Positions 44,080 through 53,516 of a DNA stretch of 64,000 nt are shown here, in pieces; position 1 is the stretch's first letter, and each line of letters begins with the position of its first letter. The position numbers and the translations under genes are program-made. The stretch spans positions 130,170 to 194,169 of the forward strand of contig CAZSTX010000001.1 of NCBI GenBank assembly GCA_964610025.1, in the 5' to 3' direction. Origin of the DNA: UBA5266 sp964610025. GTDB taxonomy: Bacteria; Bacteroidota; Bacteroidia; Bacteroidales; WCHB1-69. The notes beneath the pieces are model-generated. The model worked only from the letters and a program-made list of their open reading frames with translations, searched no databases and was not told where the DNA came from.

Positions 44080-44772
44080 TTAATTATTGTTGTTATTTTT
44101 TTTCTTTGGTTTTTTCTTCTTTTTCTTTTTAGAAACAGCTTGTTGTAACTGTGTCGTTACTTTTTTATTATTATTTTTATTATTATTTTTACTACTAAAC
44201 ACTTGTGTAGTAGGAAGTTGTTCTAACAATTCTTTGGTTAGTGGAAAAACAAAATCTTCTCTTAATGTTAGTTTTCCATCAGAAAGTACATTGAGATGCT
44301 CTATTATTAAATTGTCATTTACAGAATCACGATTCCATTGCAAATATTGTTTTTTTAAGAGTACTGCAATATTTTCCACACATAATCTTTTCGCTTCCGA
44401 TTCAGGTTCTTCTGCTACTGATTTAATAATATTTTCGATAAATTTTCCATATGGAGGAAATAGAATATTATTTTTTTTATACGGAATTTTTTGAGGTTTC
44501 CCTGTAATGTCTTGCTGTGCTGGTTTAGGAAAAGGGGAGTCTATATCTAATTTAAAATCAGAAATTAAAAATAGATGATCCCATAATTTTTGCCAATAGT
44601 CAGCTGTATCTTTCATTCCTGGCGAAAAACAAGACATGGCTCGTATAGTTGCTTTAGCTTGTAAATTACGCACTTCTTTATCTTCGATGGTCATCAAATA
44701 ATCAACCATTTCTTGTACATGTCTGCCATATTCTTTGGCAGTAATTTTTTCTTTTGTCGTATTATAATTCAT
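44080..44772 (-). CDS. DUF4290 family protein with Lys/Asn-rich tail
   Basis: The 230-residue protein matches DUF4290, a Bacteroidota family, over its first 170 residues: YNTTKEKITAKEYGRHVQEMVDYL, IRAMSCFSPGMKDTADYWQKLWDHLFLIS and LFPPYGKFIENII. The last 40 residues are a run of Lys and Asn. Function is unknown; the basic tail suggests nucleic-acid contact. The ATG at 44772 is used because the TTG five codons earlier gives no conserved sequence. Confidence 0.82.
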   Translation of the reverse strand: MNYNTTKEKITAKEYGRHVQEMVDYLMTIEDKEVRNLQAKATIRAMSCFSPGMKDTADYWQKLWDHLFLISDFKLDIDSPFPKPAQQDITGKPQKIPYKKNNILFPPYGKFIENIIKSVAEEPESEAKRLCVENIAVLLKKQYLQWNRDSVNDNLIIEHLNVLSDGKLTLREDFVFPLTKELLEQLPTTQVFSSKNNNKNNNKKVTTQLQQAVSKKKKKKKPKKKNNNNN

Positions 44773-44949
44773 AAAAACACATATCAAATTTCATCAAAAA
44801 AGAATAATTTTAATTTTAAATTCTACTGTTTTAGGGTATCATTCAATAGTAACAAATAAAATATTGAATAAAAAATATCATATATATATGTTATTTTCAA
44901 TAATTTATATTTTCATATATAAATCTATCTGTTATAAAAGATATTTATA

Positions 44950-44957
44950 TATTTTTG
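44950..44957 (+). promoter_or_regulatory. -7 element (TATTTTTG) for the saccharopine-dehydrogenase-like gene
   Basis: TATTTTTG matches TAnnTTTG and lies 25 bases upstream of the ATG at 44983. No clear -33 box. Confidence 0.45.
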
Positions 44958-44982
44958 CAGCAAAGATATAAAAAAAAACAAT

Positions 44983-46185
44983 ATGGGACAAAATAGAGTT
45001 TTAATTATTGGAGCAGGAGGTGTTGGTGCTGTTGTTACTTTTAAATGTGCCGCTGTTCCAGAGGTTTTTGGAGATATTATGTTGGCAAGCCGTACTAAAT
45101 CGAAATGTGATAAAATAGCCGAATTTGTTGGCAAAGATCGAGTGAAAACAGCCGAAATTGATGCCGATAATGTAGAAGCATTGATAAATTTAATTAATGA
45201 TTTTAAACCAAATATTGTTATTAATGTAGCACTGCCTTATCAAGATTTAACTATTATGGAAGCGTGTTTAGCTACTAAAACACATTATTTAGACACAGCC
45301 AACTATGAACCTAAAGACGTAGCAAAATTTGAATACAAATGGCAATGGGCATATAATAAGCGTTTTAAAGATGCTGGAATAATGGCAGTTTTAGGTTGTG
45401 GCTTTGATCCAGGAGTAACCAATATTTTTACTGCGTATGCCAACAAACATTATTTCGATGAAATGCACCATTTAGATATTGTAGATTGTAATGCAGGAGA
45501 TCACGGAAAGGCTTTTGCCACAAACTTTAATCCAGAAATCAACATTCGCGAAATCACACAAAAAGGACGCTATTGGAAGAATGGAGAATGGATAGAAACA
45601 GAACCTTTAGCAATACACAAACCTATTGTTTATCCAAATATTGGCACAAGAGAATCTTATTTATTGTTTCATGAAGAGTTAGAATCTTTAGTGAAAAATT
45701 TCCCTACACTTAAAAGAGCGCGTTTTTGGATGACTTTTGGAGAAAAATACATCAATGTATTAAATGTATTACAAGAAATAGGTATGACAAGTATCAAACC
45801 TATTTTATATGAAGGAAAAGAAATAGTTCCTTTACAGTTTTTAAAAGCAGTATTGCCAGAACCTTCTTCTTTGGGAGCTAATTACAAAGGAGAAACTTCA
45901 ATTGGCTGTCAAATAAGAGGAATAAAAGATGGAAAACAGCGTACTTATTATGTATGGAACAATTGCAACCATGCCGAAGTGTATAAAGAATGCAAAGCAC
46001 AAGCTGTTTCTTATACAACAGGAGTTCCGGCCATGATAGGGGCAATGATGGTCTTAACAGGAAAATGGCAAGGGAAAGGAGTGTTTAATGTAGAAGAGTT
46101 TGACCCAAATCCATTTATGGAAATGTTGAGTATCTATGGATTACCTTGGAAAGAACAAATTGATAAGGCATTACCAGTTGAATAA
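44983..46185 (+). CDS. Carboxynorspermidine dehydrogenase (saccharopine dehydrogenase family)
   Basis: The 400-residue protein has an N-terminal NADP-binding Rossmann fold (RVLIIGAGGVGAVVTFKCA, IMLASRTKSKCDKIA), VINVALPYQDLTIMEACL and GCGFDPGVTNIFTAYA. The C-terminal part has NWNNCNHAEVYK-like and TTGVPAMIGAMMVLTG features of the carboxy(nor)spermidine dehydrogenase branch. That enzyme condenses a diamine with aspartate semialdehyde on the alternative spermidine/norspermidine route. The partner decarboxylase NspC is not in the window. Lysine-pathway saccharopine dehydrogenases are less similar in the C-terminal half. Confidence 0.85.
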   Translation: MGQNRVLIIGAGGVGAVVTFKCAAVPEVFGDIMLASRTKSKCDKIAEFVGKDRVKTAEIDADNVEALINLINDFKPNIVINVALPYQDLTIMEACLATKTHYLDTANYEPKDVAKFEYKWQWAYNKRFKDAGIMAVLGCGFDPGVTNIFTAYANKHYFDEMHHLDIVDCNAGDHGKAFATNFNPEINIREITQKGRYWKNGEWIETEPLAIHKPIVYPNIGTRESYLLFHEELESLVKNFPTLKRARFWMTFGEKYINVLNVLQEIGMTSIKPILYEGKEIVPLQFLKAVLPEPSSLGANYKGETSIGCQIRGIKDGKQRTYYVWNNCNHAEVYKECKAQAVSYTTGVPAMIGAMMVLTGKWQGKGVFNVEEFDPNPFMEMLSIYGLPWKEQIDKALPVE

Positions 46186-46256
46186 AAACGATAAATAAAA
46201 AGAATCTATATCTTTATTAACAATAAAACAAGATAGAAATTCGTTTTTTTATCCAT

Positions 46257-47306
46257 ATGAAAAAAAAGTTTAATATTTTCTTGCTCTTTATTCAAATTGC
46301 TCTTTTACAAGCACAAACAGGAGGTAATTATGTGTATAATTTTCTCAATCTTCCTGTTTCTGCACGCATAACAGCTATGGGCAGTAAATTATATTCTGTT
46401 TACGACGAAAATGACCCTTCATTAGCAACTATGAATCCTGCACTATTAAACCCCGCAATAAATCAAGGTATTGCATTTAATTTTGTCGATTATTTTGCAG
46501 ATGCTGTTTATGGAAATATGAATTATATACATCATTTTGAAAAAGCAGGTACTTTTAATTTTGCGTTTCAATTTTTATCTTATGGAAAATTTAATGGATA
46601 TGATGAGTATGGCAACGAAACGGGGTCGTTTTTAGCAGGCGATTTTGCCATTATCACTGGATATGGCAAACCATTAATCGATAGTACACTTTATATGGGA
46701 ATGAATCTAAAATGGATATTTTCTGCATATGAAAATTATTTTTCTACAGGCTTAGCAGCCGATGTATCAGCATCTTATTATAATAAAAAGAATAAGCTTT
46801 GCTTAACATTGTTAGCTTCTAACATAGGCGGACAAATAAAAACTTACGCCAATACAAGAGAAAAATTACCTTTCGATTTACAATTGGGCATATCGCAACA
46901 ACTGAAACATGCACCTGTGCGTTATCATATTACATTGCATCATTTATACAAATGGGATTTAACTTATAATGACCCAACTAATCCTTTTACGCAAATAAAT
47001 TTAATGAATGAACAACTAAGTAAAAGTTCTAAAATTCAAAAATTTACAGATAATTTATTTCGTCATTTTATTATTGGGATAGAAATTTTACCTATAAAAT
47101 ATTTTTCGTTACAATTAGCTTATAATCACAATACAAGGCAAGAAATGAAATCTTTTGAACGAAAAGGAATGATAGGATTATCTTATGGAATATCTTTGCA
47201 TATTTATAATATAAATGTACAATATGCTCGTTCACACAACAATTTAGCTTCAACACCTAACTTTATTACATTTTCGACTAAACTTACTAATTTCTTAAAA
47301 AAATAA
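46257..47306 (+). CDS. porQ: Type IX secretion system protein PorQ
   Basis: The 349-residue protein has a signal peptide (to about residue 20, LQAQ). The PorQ opening is TGGNYVYNFLNLPVSARITAMG and NDPSLATMNPALLNP. A FadL/PorV-like barrel pattern continues to the end (FNFAFQFLSYGKFNGYDEYGN, GLSYGISLHIYNINVQYARSH). PorQ sits in the outer membrane and works with PorU, PorV and PorZ in T9SS cargo processing and anchoring. The T9SS cargo gene at 51210 shows that the system has clients in the same window. Confidence 0.87.
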   Translation: MKKKFNIFLLFIQIALLQAQTGGNYVYNFLNLPVSARITAMGSKLYSVYDENDPSLATMNPALLNPAINQGIAFNFVDYFADAVYGNMNYIHHFEKAGTFNFAFQFLSYGKFNGYDEYGNETGSFLAGDFAIITGYGKPLIDSTLYMGMNLKWIFSAYENYFSTGLAADVSASYYNKKNKLCLTLLASNIGGQIKTYANTREKLPFDLQLGISQQLKHAPVRYHITLHHLYKWDLTYNDPTNPFTQINLMNEQLSKSSKIQKFTDNLFRHFIIGIEILPIKYFSLQLAYNHNTRQEMKSFERKGMIGLSYGISLHIYNINVQYARSHNNLASTPNFITFSTKLTNFLKK

Positions 47307-47310
47307 ATTC

Positions 47311-47832
47311 ATGGAAATAATTTTCAACATTTTAACAATTACAATACCAGCAGTAGTTGTTGCATTAACAGCTTACTTTGCTATTAAATTAACCTATGAA
47401 AAAGAACTTAAAAAACAAGTATTGGAATTGAAACACAATTCTACAAAAGTTATTACACCTATACGTCTACAATCCTACGAGCGTATAGCACTTTTTTTAG
47501 AACGTATCAAACCCGAAAGTATACTTTTGCGTAATATTACCCATTCAATGAATGCCGCCCAGTATCAAACAGTGTTAATTACATCGATACGCAATGAGTT
47601 TGAACACAATCTTTCGCAGCAAGTTTATATTTCTTCTGCTTTATGGGAAGCTACTAAAAAAGCTAAAGAAGAAGCAATAAAAATCATCAATCTATCTGCT
47701 GCACAATTAACAGAAGAAGCTACAGGAAAAGACCTTGCCAATAAAATCATTGAAATAACAGTCGATAGTAATACACAGCCTTCAGACATGGCACTCGATT
47801 TGCTACGCAAAGAAATAAAAGAATTTTTCTAA
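47311..47832 (+). CDS. Conserved membrane-anchored Bacteroidota protein of unknown function
   Basis: The 173-residue protein has one N-terminal membrane helix (residues 5-28) followed by a cytoplasmic, mostly helical domain: STKVITPIRLQSYERIALFLERIKPESILLR, QYQTVLITSIRNEFEHNLSQQVYISS, LWEATKKAKEEAIKIIN. I recall this as a conserved Bacteroidota hypothetical family but cannot assign a role. It follows porQ by four bases and is probably co-transcribed. Confidence 0.7.
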   Translation: MEIIFNILTITIPAVVVALTAYFAIKLTYEKELKKQVLELKHNSTKVITPIRLQSYERIALFLERIKPESILLRNITHSMNAAQYQTVLITSIRNEFEHNLSQQVYISSALWEATKKAKEEAIKIINLSAAQLTEEATGKDLANKIIEITVDSNTQPSDMALDLLRKEIKEFF

Positions 47833-47850
47833 AAAAATATTAATCAAATT

Positions 47851-48270
47851 TTAAGAACGCCTAATTTTGTGAATATCAGACGAGTCCCAAGATTGCCACA
47901 TCAATACGTCATGAATAGTACGTATGAGTAAAATAAATACACGCAAATCGTTGTCTACAAACCACTTAATAGCTGCATCATCTCTTCGGCAAGCTGCTGC
48001 AAAAACAGAAAGAAAATGCAGTTCATACTTAAGCAACCATTCAATAGCATGAGGTTCATTATCAATAGCATTGCTTAAAATTGCAAATTCAGGATAACCA
48101 TTGTTAAACAACCAATTCAATGCATCGACATCAGAATGTATAGCAGAAGAAAGAGCAGCCAATTCGGGGAAGCCATTATTGAAGAAGAAATCAGTAAATT
48201 TACGTTTTCCCTTTAAACTTTCATTGAAAGCCATTAATAATTTGATATCATAATCGGTTAAACAGTGCAT
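47851..48270 (-). CDS. Small helical-repeat protein (four 25-residue repeats)
   Basis: In this 139-residue protein, residues from about 25 to 121 are four tandem 25-residue units without gaps: FTDFFFNNGFPELAALSSAI, ALNWLFNNGYPEFAILSNAI, AIEWLLKYELHFLSVFAAAC and AIKWFVDNDLRVFILLIRTI, each followed by about five polar residues. The pattern (W/F, NNG, then a hydrophobic helix) recalls ankyrin-like solenoids. No function is known to me. The protein has no signal peptide. It is convergent with the preceding gene, separated by 18 bases. Confidence 0.7.
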   Translation of the reverse strand: MHCLTDYDIKLLMAFNESLKGKRKFTDFFFNNGFPELAALSSAIHSDVDALNWLFNNGYPEFAILSNAIDNEPHAIEWLLKYELHFLSVFAAACRRDDAAIKWFVDNDLRVFILLIRTIHDVLMWQSWDSSDIHKIRRS

Positions 48271-48378
48271 TTAAAAAAATAATTATAATATTACTATAAC
48301 GTTAAAGATATATAAAATTATTGTAAAATAAAAAATACTTTTCAACCTGCCATCTAATATTTAATTAATTTTTTATGC

Positions 48379-48386
48379 TATCTTTG
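48379..48386 (+). promoter_or_regulatory. -7 element (TATCTTTG) for bipA
   Basis: TATCTTTG matches TAnnTTTG and lies 28 bases before the bipA ATG. The -33 region has no TTG. Confidence 0.45.
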
Positions 48387-48414
48387 CACACCTTATAATA
48401 TAGCTTATATAAAT

Positions 48415-50217
48415 ATGCAAAACATTAGAAATGTTGCTATTATAGCACATGTAGATCATGGAAAAACTACTTTAGTAGACCGCATTCTACACCAATCTAA
48501 ATTATTTAAAGAAAATAATAAAACACATAATCTCATTCTTGATAATAATGATTTAGAAAGAGAAAGAGGAATTACTATTTTATCTAAAAATGTATCTGTA
48601 AGATACAAAGATTTTAAAATCAATATAATAGATACGCCAGGACATAGTGATTTTGGAGGAGAAGTCGAAAGAGTATTAAATATGGCAGATGGAGTACTTT
48701 TAATAGTCGATGCCTTTGAAGGACCTATGCCACAAACACGCTTTGTATTACAAAAAGCTATAGAATTAAATTTAAAAGCCATAGTTGTTATCAATAAAGT
48801 AGACAAACCTAATTGCAATCCAGACTTAGTACAAGAAGATGTTTTTAATTTAATGTATACTTTAGGTGCAAATGAAGAACAGCTTGATTTTCCTACTGTT
48901 TATGGTTCTGCAAAACAAGGTTGGATGAACGCTGATTGGAAAACTCCGAGTGAAAACATAAGTTATTTATTAGACCAAATTATCCTACATATTCCACCTC
49001 ACATTGCAAAAGAAGGAAATACACAAATGATTATCTCTTCGCTCGACTATTCTTCTTATGTTGGACGCATAGCGATAGGAAAACTGACACGCGGAACACT
49101 GCAATATGGTCAAAATGTGTCGTTAATGAAACAGAATGGGGATATAATACAATCAAAAATAAAAGAACTCTATGTTTTTGAAGGACTTGAAAAAGAAAAA
49201 ATCAAAACTAAAGTATCAGCAGGAGAAATTTGTGCCATTTTGGGAGTTGATAATTTTGAGATAGGAGATACGATAGCCGATTTTGAAAATCCTGAGAGTT
49301 TACCAAGCATTACAATAGACGAACCCACTATGAGTATGCTTTTTACCATTAACAATTCTCCTTTTTTTGGACAAGAAGGAAAATACGTAACTTCGCGTCA
49401 TTTACGAGAACGTTTATTTAAAGAATTAGAAAAAAATTTAGCTTTACGAATAGAAGAAACACAATCCCCCGAAATTTTAATAGTTTATGGTAGAGGAATA
49501 TTGCATCTATCTATTTTAATAGAAACCATGAGACGTGAAGGTTATGAACTGCAAGTAGGACAACCAAAAGTAATTATAAAAGAAATAGACGAAAAAAAAC
49601 ACGAACCTATTGAAGAATTAATCGTATTGATTCCAGAACCATTTTCGAGCCGAGTAATTGATATAATTACACGTAGAAAAGGAGAAATAAATATAATAGA
49701 TACAAAATCTGACCGTATATATTTGAGTTTTAATATTCCTTCACGAGGAATTATTGGACTACGAAATCAAATACTTACGGCAACAGAAGGCAAGGCAATA
49801 ATGTCGCATCGTTTTATTGGTTTTGAACCATGGAAAGGCGACATTGTTATACGTCATATAGGCTCGCTTATTGCTATGGAAGCGGGCGTAGCAGCAGCAT
49901 ATGCTATCGATAAATTACAAGACAGAGGAAATTTCTTTATTTCGCCTATGGATAATGTTTACGAAGGACAAATAGTAGGGCAGCATATTCGTTATGACGA
50001 TTTGGTAATCAATGTTACTAAAACTAAAAAATTGAGTAATATGCGTGCCTCAGGTTCTGACGACAAGATTTTATTAAGTCCACCTTTGCGTTTTTCATTA
50101 GAAGAATATATGGAATATATAGGAGAAGATGAATATTTAGAAATAACACCTAAATCATTACGATTGAGAAAAATAATACTTAACGAAATAGAACGAAAAA
50201 AGGCCAACAAACATTAG
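48415..50217 (+). CDS. bipA: Translational GTPase BipA/TypA
   Basis: The 600-residue protein has the G1 motif AHVDHGKTTLVD, the G2 region ERGITILSKN, G3 DTPGHSDFGGEVERVL and G4 VINKVDKP. EF-G-like domains III and V and the BipA-specific C-terminal domain (GQIVGQHIRYDDLVINVTKTKKLSNMRASGSD) complete it. BipA binds the ribosome under stress and low temperature and aids 50S assembly. The length matches the family. The next gene begins one base after its stop. Confidence 0.96.
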   Translation: MQNIRNVAIIAHVDHGKTTLVDRILHQSKLFKENNKTHNLILDNNDLERERGITILSKNVSVRYKDFKINIIDTPGHSDFGGEVERVLNMADGVLLIVDAFEGPMPQTRFVLQKAIELNLKAIVVINKVDKPNCNPDLVQEDVFNLMYTLGANEEQLDFPTVYGSAKQGWMNADWKTPSENISYLLDQIILHIPPHIAKEGNTQMIISSLDYSSYVGRIAIGKLTRGTLQYGQNVSLMKQNGDIIQSKIKELYVFEGLEKEKIKTKVSAGEICAILGVDNFEIGDTIADFENPESLPSITIDEPTMSMLFTINNSPFFGQEGKYVTSRHLRERLFKELEKNLALRIEETQSPEILIVYGRGILHLSILIETMRREGYELQVGQPKVIIKEIDEKKHEPIEELIVLIPEPFSSRVIDIITRRKGEINIIDTKSDRIYLSFNIPSRGIIGLRNQILTATEGKAIMSHRFIGFEPWKGDIVIRHIGSLIAMEAGVAAAYAIDKLQDRGNFFISPMDNVYEGQIVGQHIRYDDLVINVTKTKKLSNMRASGSDDKILLSPPLRFSLEEYMEYIGEDEYLEITPKSLRLRKIILNEIERKKANKH

Positions 50218-50218
50218 T

Positions 50219-51157
50219 ATGACAAGGGATAAAACTTTAATTCGTGCTTCATATTTTAGTGCTATAGGCAATGCCGTGCTATCCATAGCAAAAATTGTTG
50301 TCGGTATTTTTTCAGGCAGTCTTGCAGTTATTAGCGATGGTATTGATTCAGGAACCGATGTGCTCATCTCATTTGTAATGATTTTAACAGCGCGCATTAT
50401 CAATCGTCCACCTAATTACAAATATGTGTACGGATATAAAAAGGCAGAAAGTATTGCTACGAAAATTCTCTCATTAATAATTTTCTATGCTGGGATGCAA
50501 ATGCTTATTTCATCTGCACAAAGTTTTTTTATGAACGATACGAAAATAATGCCTTCAATTGCAGCTATTTATATTACTGTTTTTTCTGTTTTCGGAAAAC
50601 TTACTTTAGCATGGCATCAATATATAAAAGGAAAGAAAATTAATAGTTCTATGCTCATTGCTAATGCTGTCAATATGCGTAATGATGTATTTATTTCTCT
50701 GAGTGTATTAATTGGTTTAGGATTTACATTTATTTTAAAAATGCCTATATTAGACTCACTTACAGGTTTTATTGTAGCTATCATTATTCTAAAATCGTCT
50801 ATTAGCATATTTATTGATTCAAATGTTGAATTATTAGACGGTGTAAAAGATAAAAGCGTCTATCAAAAGATATTTGAAGCTGTTGATAATACTCCCGGTG
50901 CATGTAATCCACATCGTGTGCGAACACGTCAAATAGGAAATCTCTATCACATTGTACTCGATATTGAAGCCGACCCAAATATTACTATTAAAGAAGCCCA
51001 CGATATTTCAGAGGCTGTAGAGCAAAATATACGTAAAAGCATAGAATGTATCTATGATATTATCATTCACGTAGAACCGATTGGCTCGTGTAGTGAAAAT
51101 GAAAAATTTGGAATAGATAAAAATTATAGCGATATTAAAACAAAAAAAATAAAATGA
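50219..51157 (+). CDS. Cation diffusion facilitator transporter with DxxxD/NxxxD metal site
   Basis: The 312-residue protein has six membrane helices and a C-terminal cytoplasmic domain (about 210-300, with RVRTRQIGNLYHIVLDIEADPNITIKEAHDI). The site-A ligands differ from the HxxxD pairs of zinc CDFs: TM2 has D43-D47 (DGIDSGTD) and TM5 has N152-D156 (NAVNMRND). DxxxD with N/DxxxD is the pattern I associate with manganese (or iron) exporting CDFs. The gene follows bipA by one base, so transcription may be shared. Confidence 0.82.
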   Translation: MTRDKTLIRASYFSAIGNAVLSIAKIVVGIFSGSLAVISDGIDSGTDVLISFVMILTARIINRPPNYKYVYGYKKAESIATKILSLIIFYAGMQMLISSAQSFFMNDTKIMPSIAAIYITVFSVFGKLTLAWHQYIKGKKINSSMLIANAVNMRNDVFISLSVLIGLGFTFILKMPILDSLTGFIVAIIILKSSISIFIDSNVELLDGVKDKSVYQKIFEAVDNTPGACNPHRVRTRQIGNLYHIVLDIEADPNITIKEAHDISEAVEQNIRKSIECIYDIIIHVEPIGSCSENEKFGIDKNYSDIKTKKIK

Positions 51158-51190
51158 ATTTCTTTAGCTTTTAAAAAAAAACAATAACAG

Positions 51191-51209
51191 AATATTAGAA
51201 TTAAGAGAA
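51191..51209. repeat. 19-bp direct repeat, left copy
   Basis: The 19 bases AATATTAGAATTAAGAGAA recur exactly at 53734-53752. The two copies bracket the T9SS cargo gene, the small sorting-domain gene and their promoter. Confidence 0.85.
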
Positions 51210-53240
51210 TTATTTTTGTAAAATCATTTTTTGAATAATTACTTTTCCTTTGTATTCCATACTATAGTAATACATACCGTTTGATAACCTACTTGTATTT
51301 ATTTCCATCCTATGAGTTCCCGGAAAAGATTGTATATTTCTTTGATACAACACCTGTCCATGTATATTCATTAGTTTAAATAAAACATTTCCTTGTTCCG
51401 GAAGATTATACGGGACAACCATACTTGCATTTGAGGGATTCGGTTGATTTTGTCCTAACTCAAATAGTTTTGTTTTATTTTCATTTATGTTTACTTGTTC
51501 AACGAAAGAATATACACTTAACGTATCGTTATGTAAATTGGTGTCGTTGTCTAATGCGTTAATATACATTGTCGTTTTAAACATATTATTCGAACTCGGC
51601 ATGTAGGGAACTGTAAAACTGAACGGAAATTCAAATATATAACTTTTATTAGGTTCTATTACCGCTATTGTCTCGGCAAAAGAACGAACAAGACTACCGG
51701 CACTATCTACCTTTACATGAACAGCAATATTGCTTACATTTATCGGGCTAGTATTGCTTATTTTTACTTTTGGAAAAATTACACTCCCCTCGGCATAGCA
51801 ACTGTCGGCTACAGGACTTATTATTTCGTCTATTTTAATATCTCGTTTGGGATAAGTTTTTTCGAGTATACAAAACTTTTTATATACCCAAGGAGCTTGT
51901 TCATATACACTATCACCTTCTTGTTTTGCTATTAAGGTTACTTCTCCGGCTTGAGTTACAAGAAATTTATCGGAAAAAAGATTCAAATTAAAAAAATTAT
52001 ATATAAGATAACTGACAGGTAAACCCGAACTTGCCGTTGCAGTTGGAATATAATAATCACCTACAAATAAAGTATCGATTGTTTTCCAATGTATAGTTTG
52101 CTTTTTCTTTTGCCATACTAAAATAGGGAATCCATTGTTAATAGGACAATCCGAATAATCCTGTTCCCATTTTTTTTCACTTAATCCTTGGTTTAAAGAA
52201 TCTACAAAAGCTGCCGTTTTCATAAAAGCTGTATCTAGTCCTCTTCCTTTTGCAATTTTGCCCGATTGTGAACCATAGGTAATGCTATCATAATAACAAT
52301 TGACTGAATGTTGATTGCTGTCAATTACTTCATTTATTACTTGAGTGGCTGCTATATACGAATTGTAAGCAATGTCTCCCAACGTCTTGCCTTGCTCAAC
52401 AAATCCATTTATGCTGTAACAGTTTTGTAATCTTGAACTCAACCCAAGGTAATAAGATGTAATAGCTTGACAGTTAGCATAACAGGATTCAATTAAACCT
52501 GACCCTCCCGATATTGCAAAAAATCTACTATAAAATGTAGTATCCTCTTCTAATGCGTTTTTATAAAAAATACAATGAGAACTGCAATTTTTAATATATG
52601 GATTGAGTAGGGGAGTGAGAGCACTGCCTACTCCAACTATTCCTCCGCATAATTGTCCTCTGATTACCCCGCTTACATGGCAGTTTTCGATAGTTGTTCT
52701 TGTTGCCTCACAACGACCAAGTATTCCACCTACATTGCAATCTTTAGGTATATCATAATTAATATTCTCAAGTATAATATTTTTAATCGTAGCACTATCA
52801 AAAATAGTACCCTCACTTCTTCCGAAAAAGCCAACCGAACGGCCTTCCACATAATAAGGCATAAGACTGTCAATATATACATTAATGATTTTTTTATTAT
52901 TTCCATCAAAATGCCCAATAAAAGCCATGGCATTAATTCCACCACCCACTGGATTTCCCATTCCTATAGGTATCCAACATTGAGGAGGGGTACTTTTACC
53001 TCCCAAATCCATATCATTCATTATAAAAATAGTTTTATTTTTATAATAAGATTGATATGTAAGATATTGTTCAGATATCCATGCCAATTGACGAGGATTG
53101 GTTATTTTAAATGTGTCGTTCACTGCTGTAATTTCTTCTATTTTTCCATCCCATACGGGAAGTATTGTAACCTTTAAGTTTTGTGCCGATAAGTAAATAG
53201 GATACAATAATAATACAAATAAAATTTTTATAGTTTTCAT
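51210..53240 (-). CDS. T9SS-secreted cell-surface protein with GLUG-like repeats and type A sorting domain
   Basis: The 676-residue protein has a signal peptide (residues 1-19). A right-handed repeat region at about 90-300 has GLUG-like units (GHFDGNNKKIINVYID, GFFGRSEGTIFDSATIKNIIL, VGGILGRCEATRTTIENCHVSG, CGGIVGVGSAL). An Ig-like region and a CARDB-like domain (about 480-580, KISNTSPINVSNIAVHVKVD) follow. The C-terminal type A sorting domain spans about 600-676 (LGQNQPNPSNASMVVPYNLP, LSNGMYYYSMEYKGKVIIQKMILQK). It is exported by T9SS and probably surface-anchored; the GLUG-like part suggests an adhesin-like role. It starts two bases after the small upstream gene. Confidence 0.85.
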   Translation of the reverse strand: MKTIKILFVLLLYPIYLSAQNLKVTILPVWDGKIEEITAVNDTFKITNPRQLAWISEQYLTYQSYYKNKTIFIMNDMDLGGKSTPPQCWIPIGMGNPVGGGINAMAFIGHFDGNNKKIINVYIDSLMPYYVEGRSVGFFGRSEGTIFDSATIKNIILENINYDIPKDCNVGGILGRCEATRTTIENCHVSGVIRGQLCGGIVGVGSALTPLLNPYIKNCSSHCIFYKNALEEDTTFYSRFFAISGGSGLIESCYANCQAITSYYLGLSSRLQNCYSINGFVEQGKTLGDIAYNSYIAATQVINEVIDSNQHSVNCYYDSITYGSQSGKIAKGRGLDTAFMKTAAFVDSLNQGLSEKKWEQDYSDCPINNGFPILVWQKKKQTIHWKTIDTLFVGDYYIPTATASSGLPVSYLIYNFFNLNLFSDKFLVTQAGEVTLIAKQEGDSVYEQAPWVYKKFCILEKTYPKRDIKIDEIISPVADSCYAEGSVIFPKVKISNTSPINVSNIAVHVKVDSAGSLVRSFAETIAVIEPNKSYIFEFPFSFTVPYMPSSNNMFKTTMYINALDNDTNLHNDTLSVYSFVEQVNINENKTKLFELGQNQPNPSNASMVVPYNLPEQGNVLFKLMNIHGQVLYQRNIQSFPGTHRMEINTSRLSNGMYYYSMEYKGKVIIQKMILQK

Positions 53241-53242
53241 AC

Positions 53243-53485
53243 TTATTTAATGATTTTTTCTGTGATATTAATTTCTTTCCCTATGATTTGCAATAGATAT
53301 ATTCCTTTGCTTAGATTTTGAATAGAAATAAGATTGGAATTTAATTTACCTTTTGTTATTTTTTTTCCATCAATAGAAAAGATTATATATTCAACATTTT
53401 CAGTGATGTTATCAATTTTTATCATACCCTCCAATACTTGAACTTTAATGTTTTTAGATTCGGGTTGATAAATTATATTTTTCAT
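53243..53485 (-). CDS. Stand-alone T9SS type A sorting-domain-like protein
   Basis: The 80-residue product is little more than a sorting-type beta domain: IIFSIDGKKITKGKLNSNLI followed by SIQNLSKGIYLLQIIGKEI, then EKIIK. There is no signal peptide and no cargo. The frame could extend upstream to an ATG at 53527, but the promoter at 53517-53547 would start transcription downstream of that codon, so the ATG at 53485 is preferred. It may be the relic of a larger cargo gene or a real small gene co-transcribed with the next one. Confidence 0.55.
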   Translation of the reverse strand: MKNIIYQPESKNIKVQVLEGMIKIDNITENVEYIIFSIDGKKITKGKLNSNLISIQNLSKGIYLLQIIGKEINITEKIIK

Positions 53486-53516
53486 TTTTTGAGGAGTTAT
53501 TTCTATATTTTTATTA

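Noticed and set aside
44087..44494. A 135-codon plus-strand frame rich in Phe, Leu and Ser
   Set aside because: It is the antisense of the Lys/Asn-rich tail and body of the DUF4290 gene, whose minus-strand product matches a known family.
52653..53177. A 174-codon plus-strand frame inside the T9SS cargo gene
   Set aside because: It is antisense to a well-supported gene with signal peptide, repeats and sorting domain; its translation has no recognisable features.
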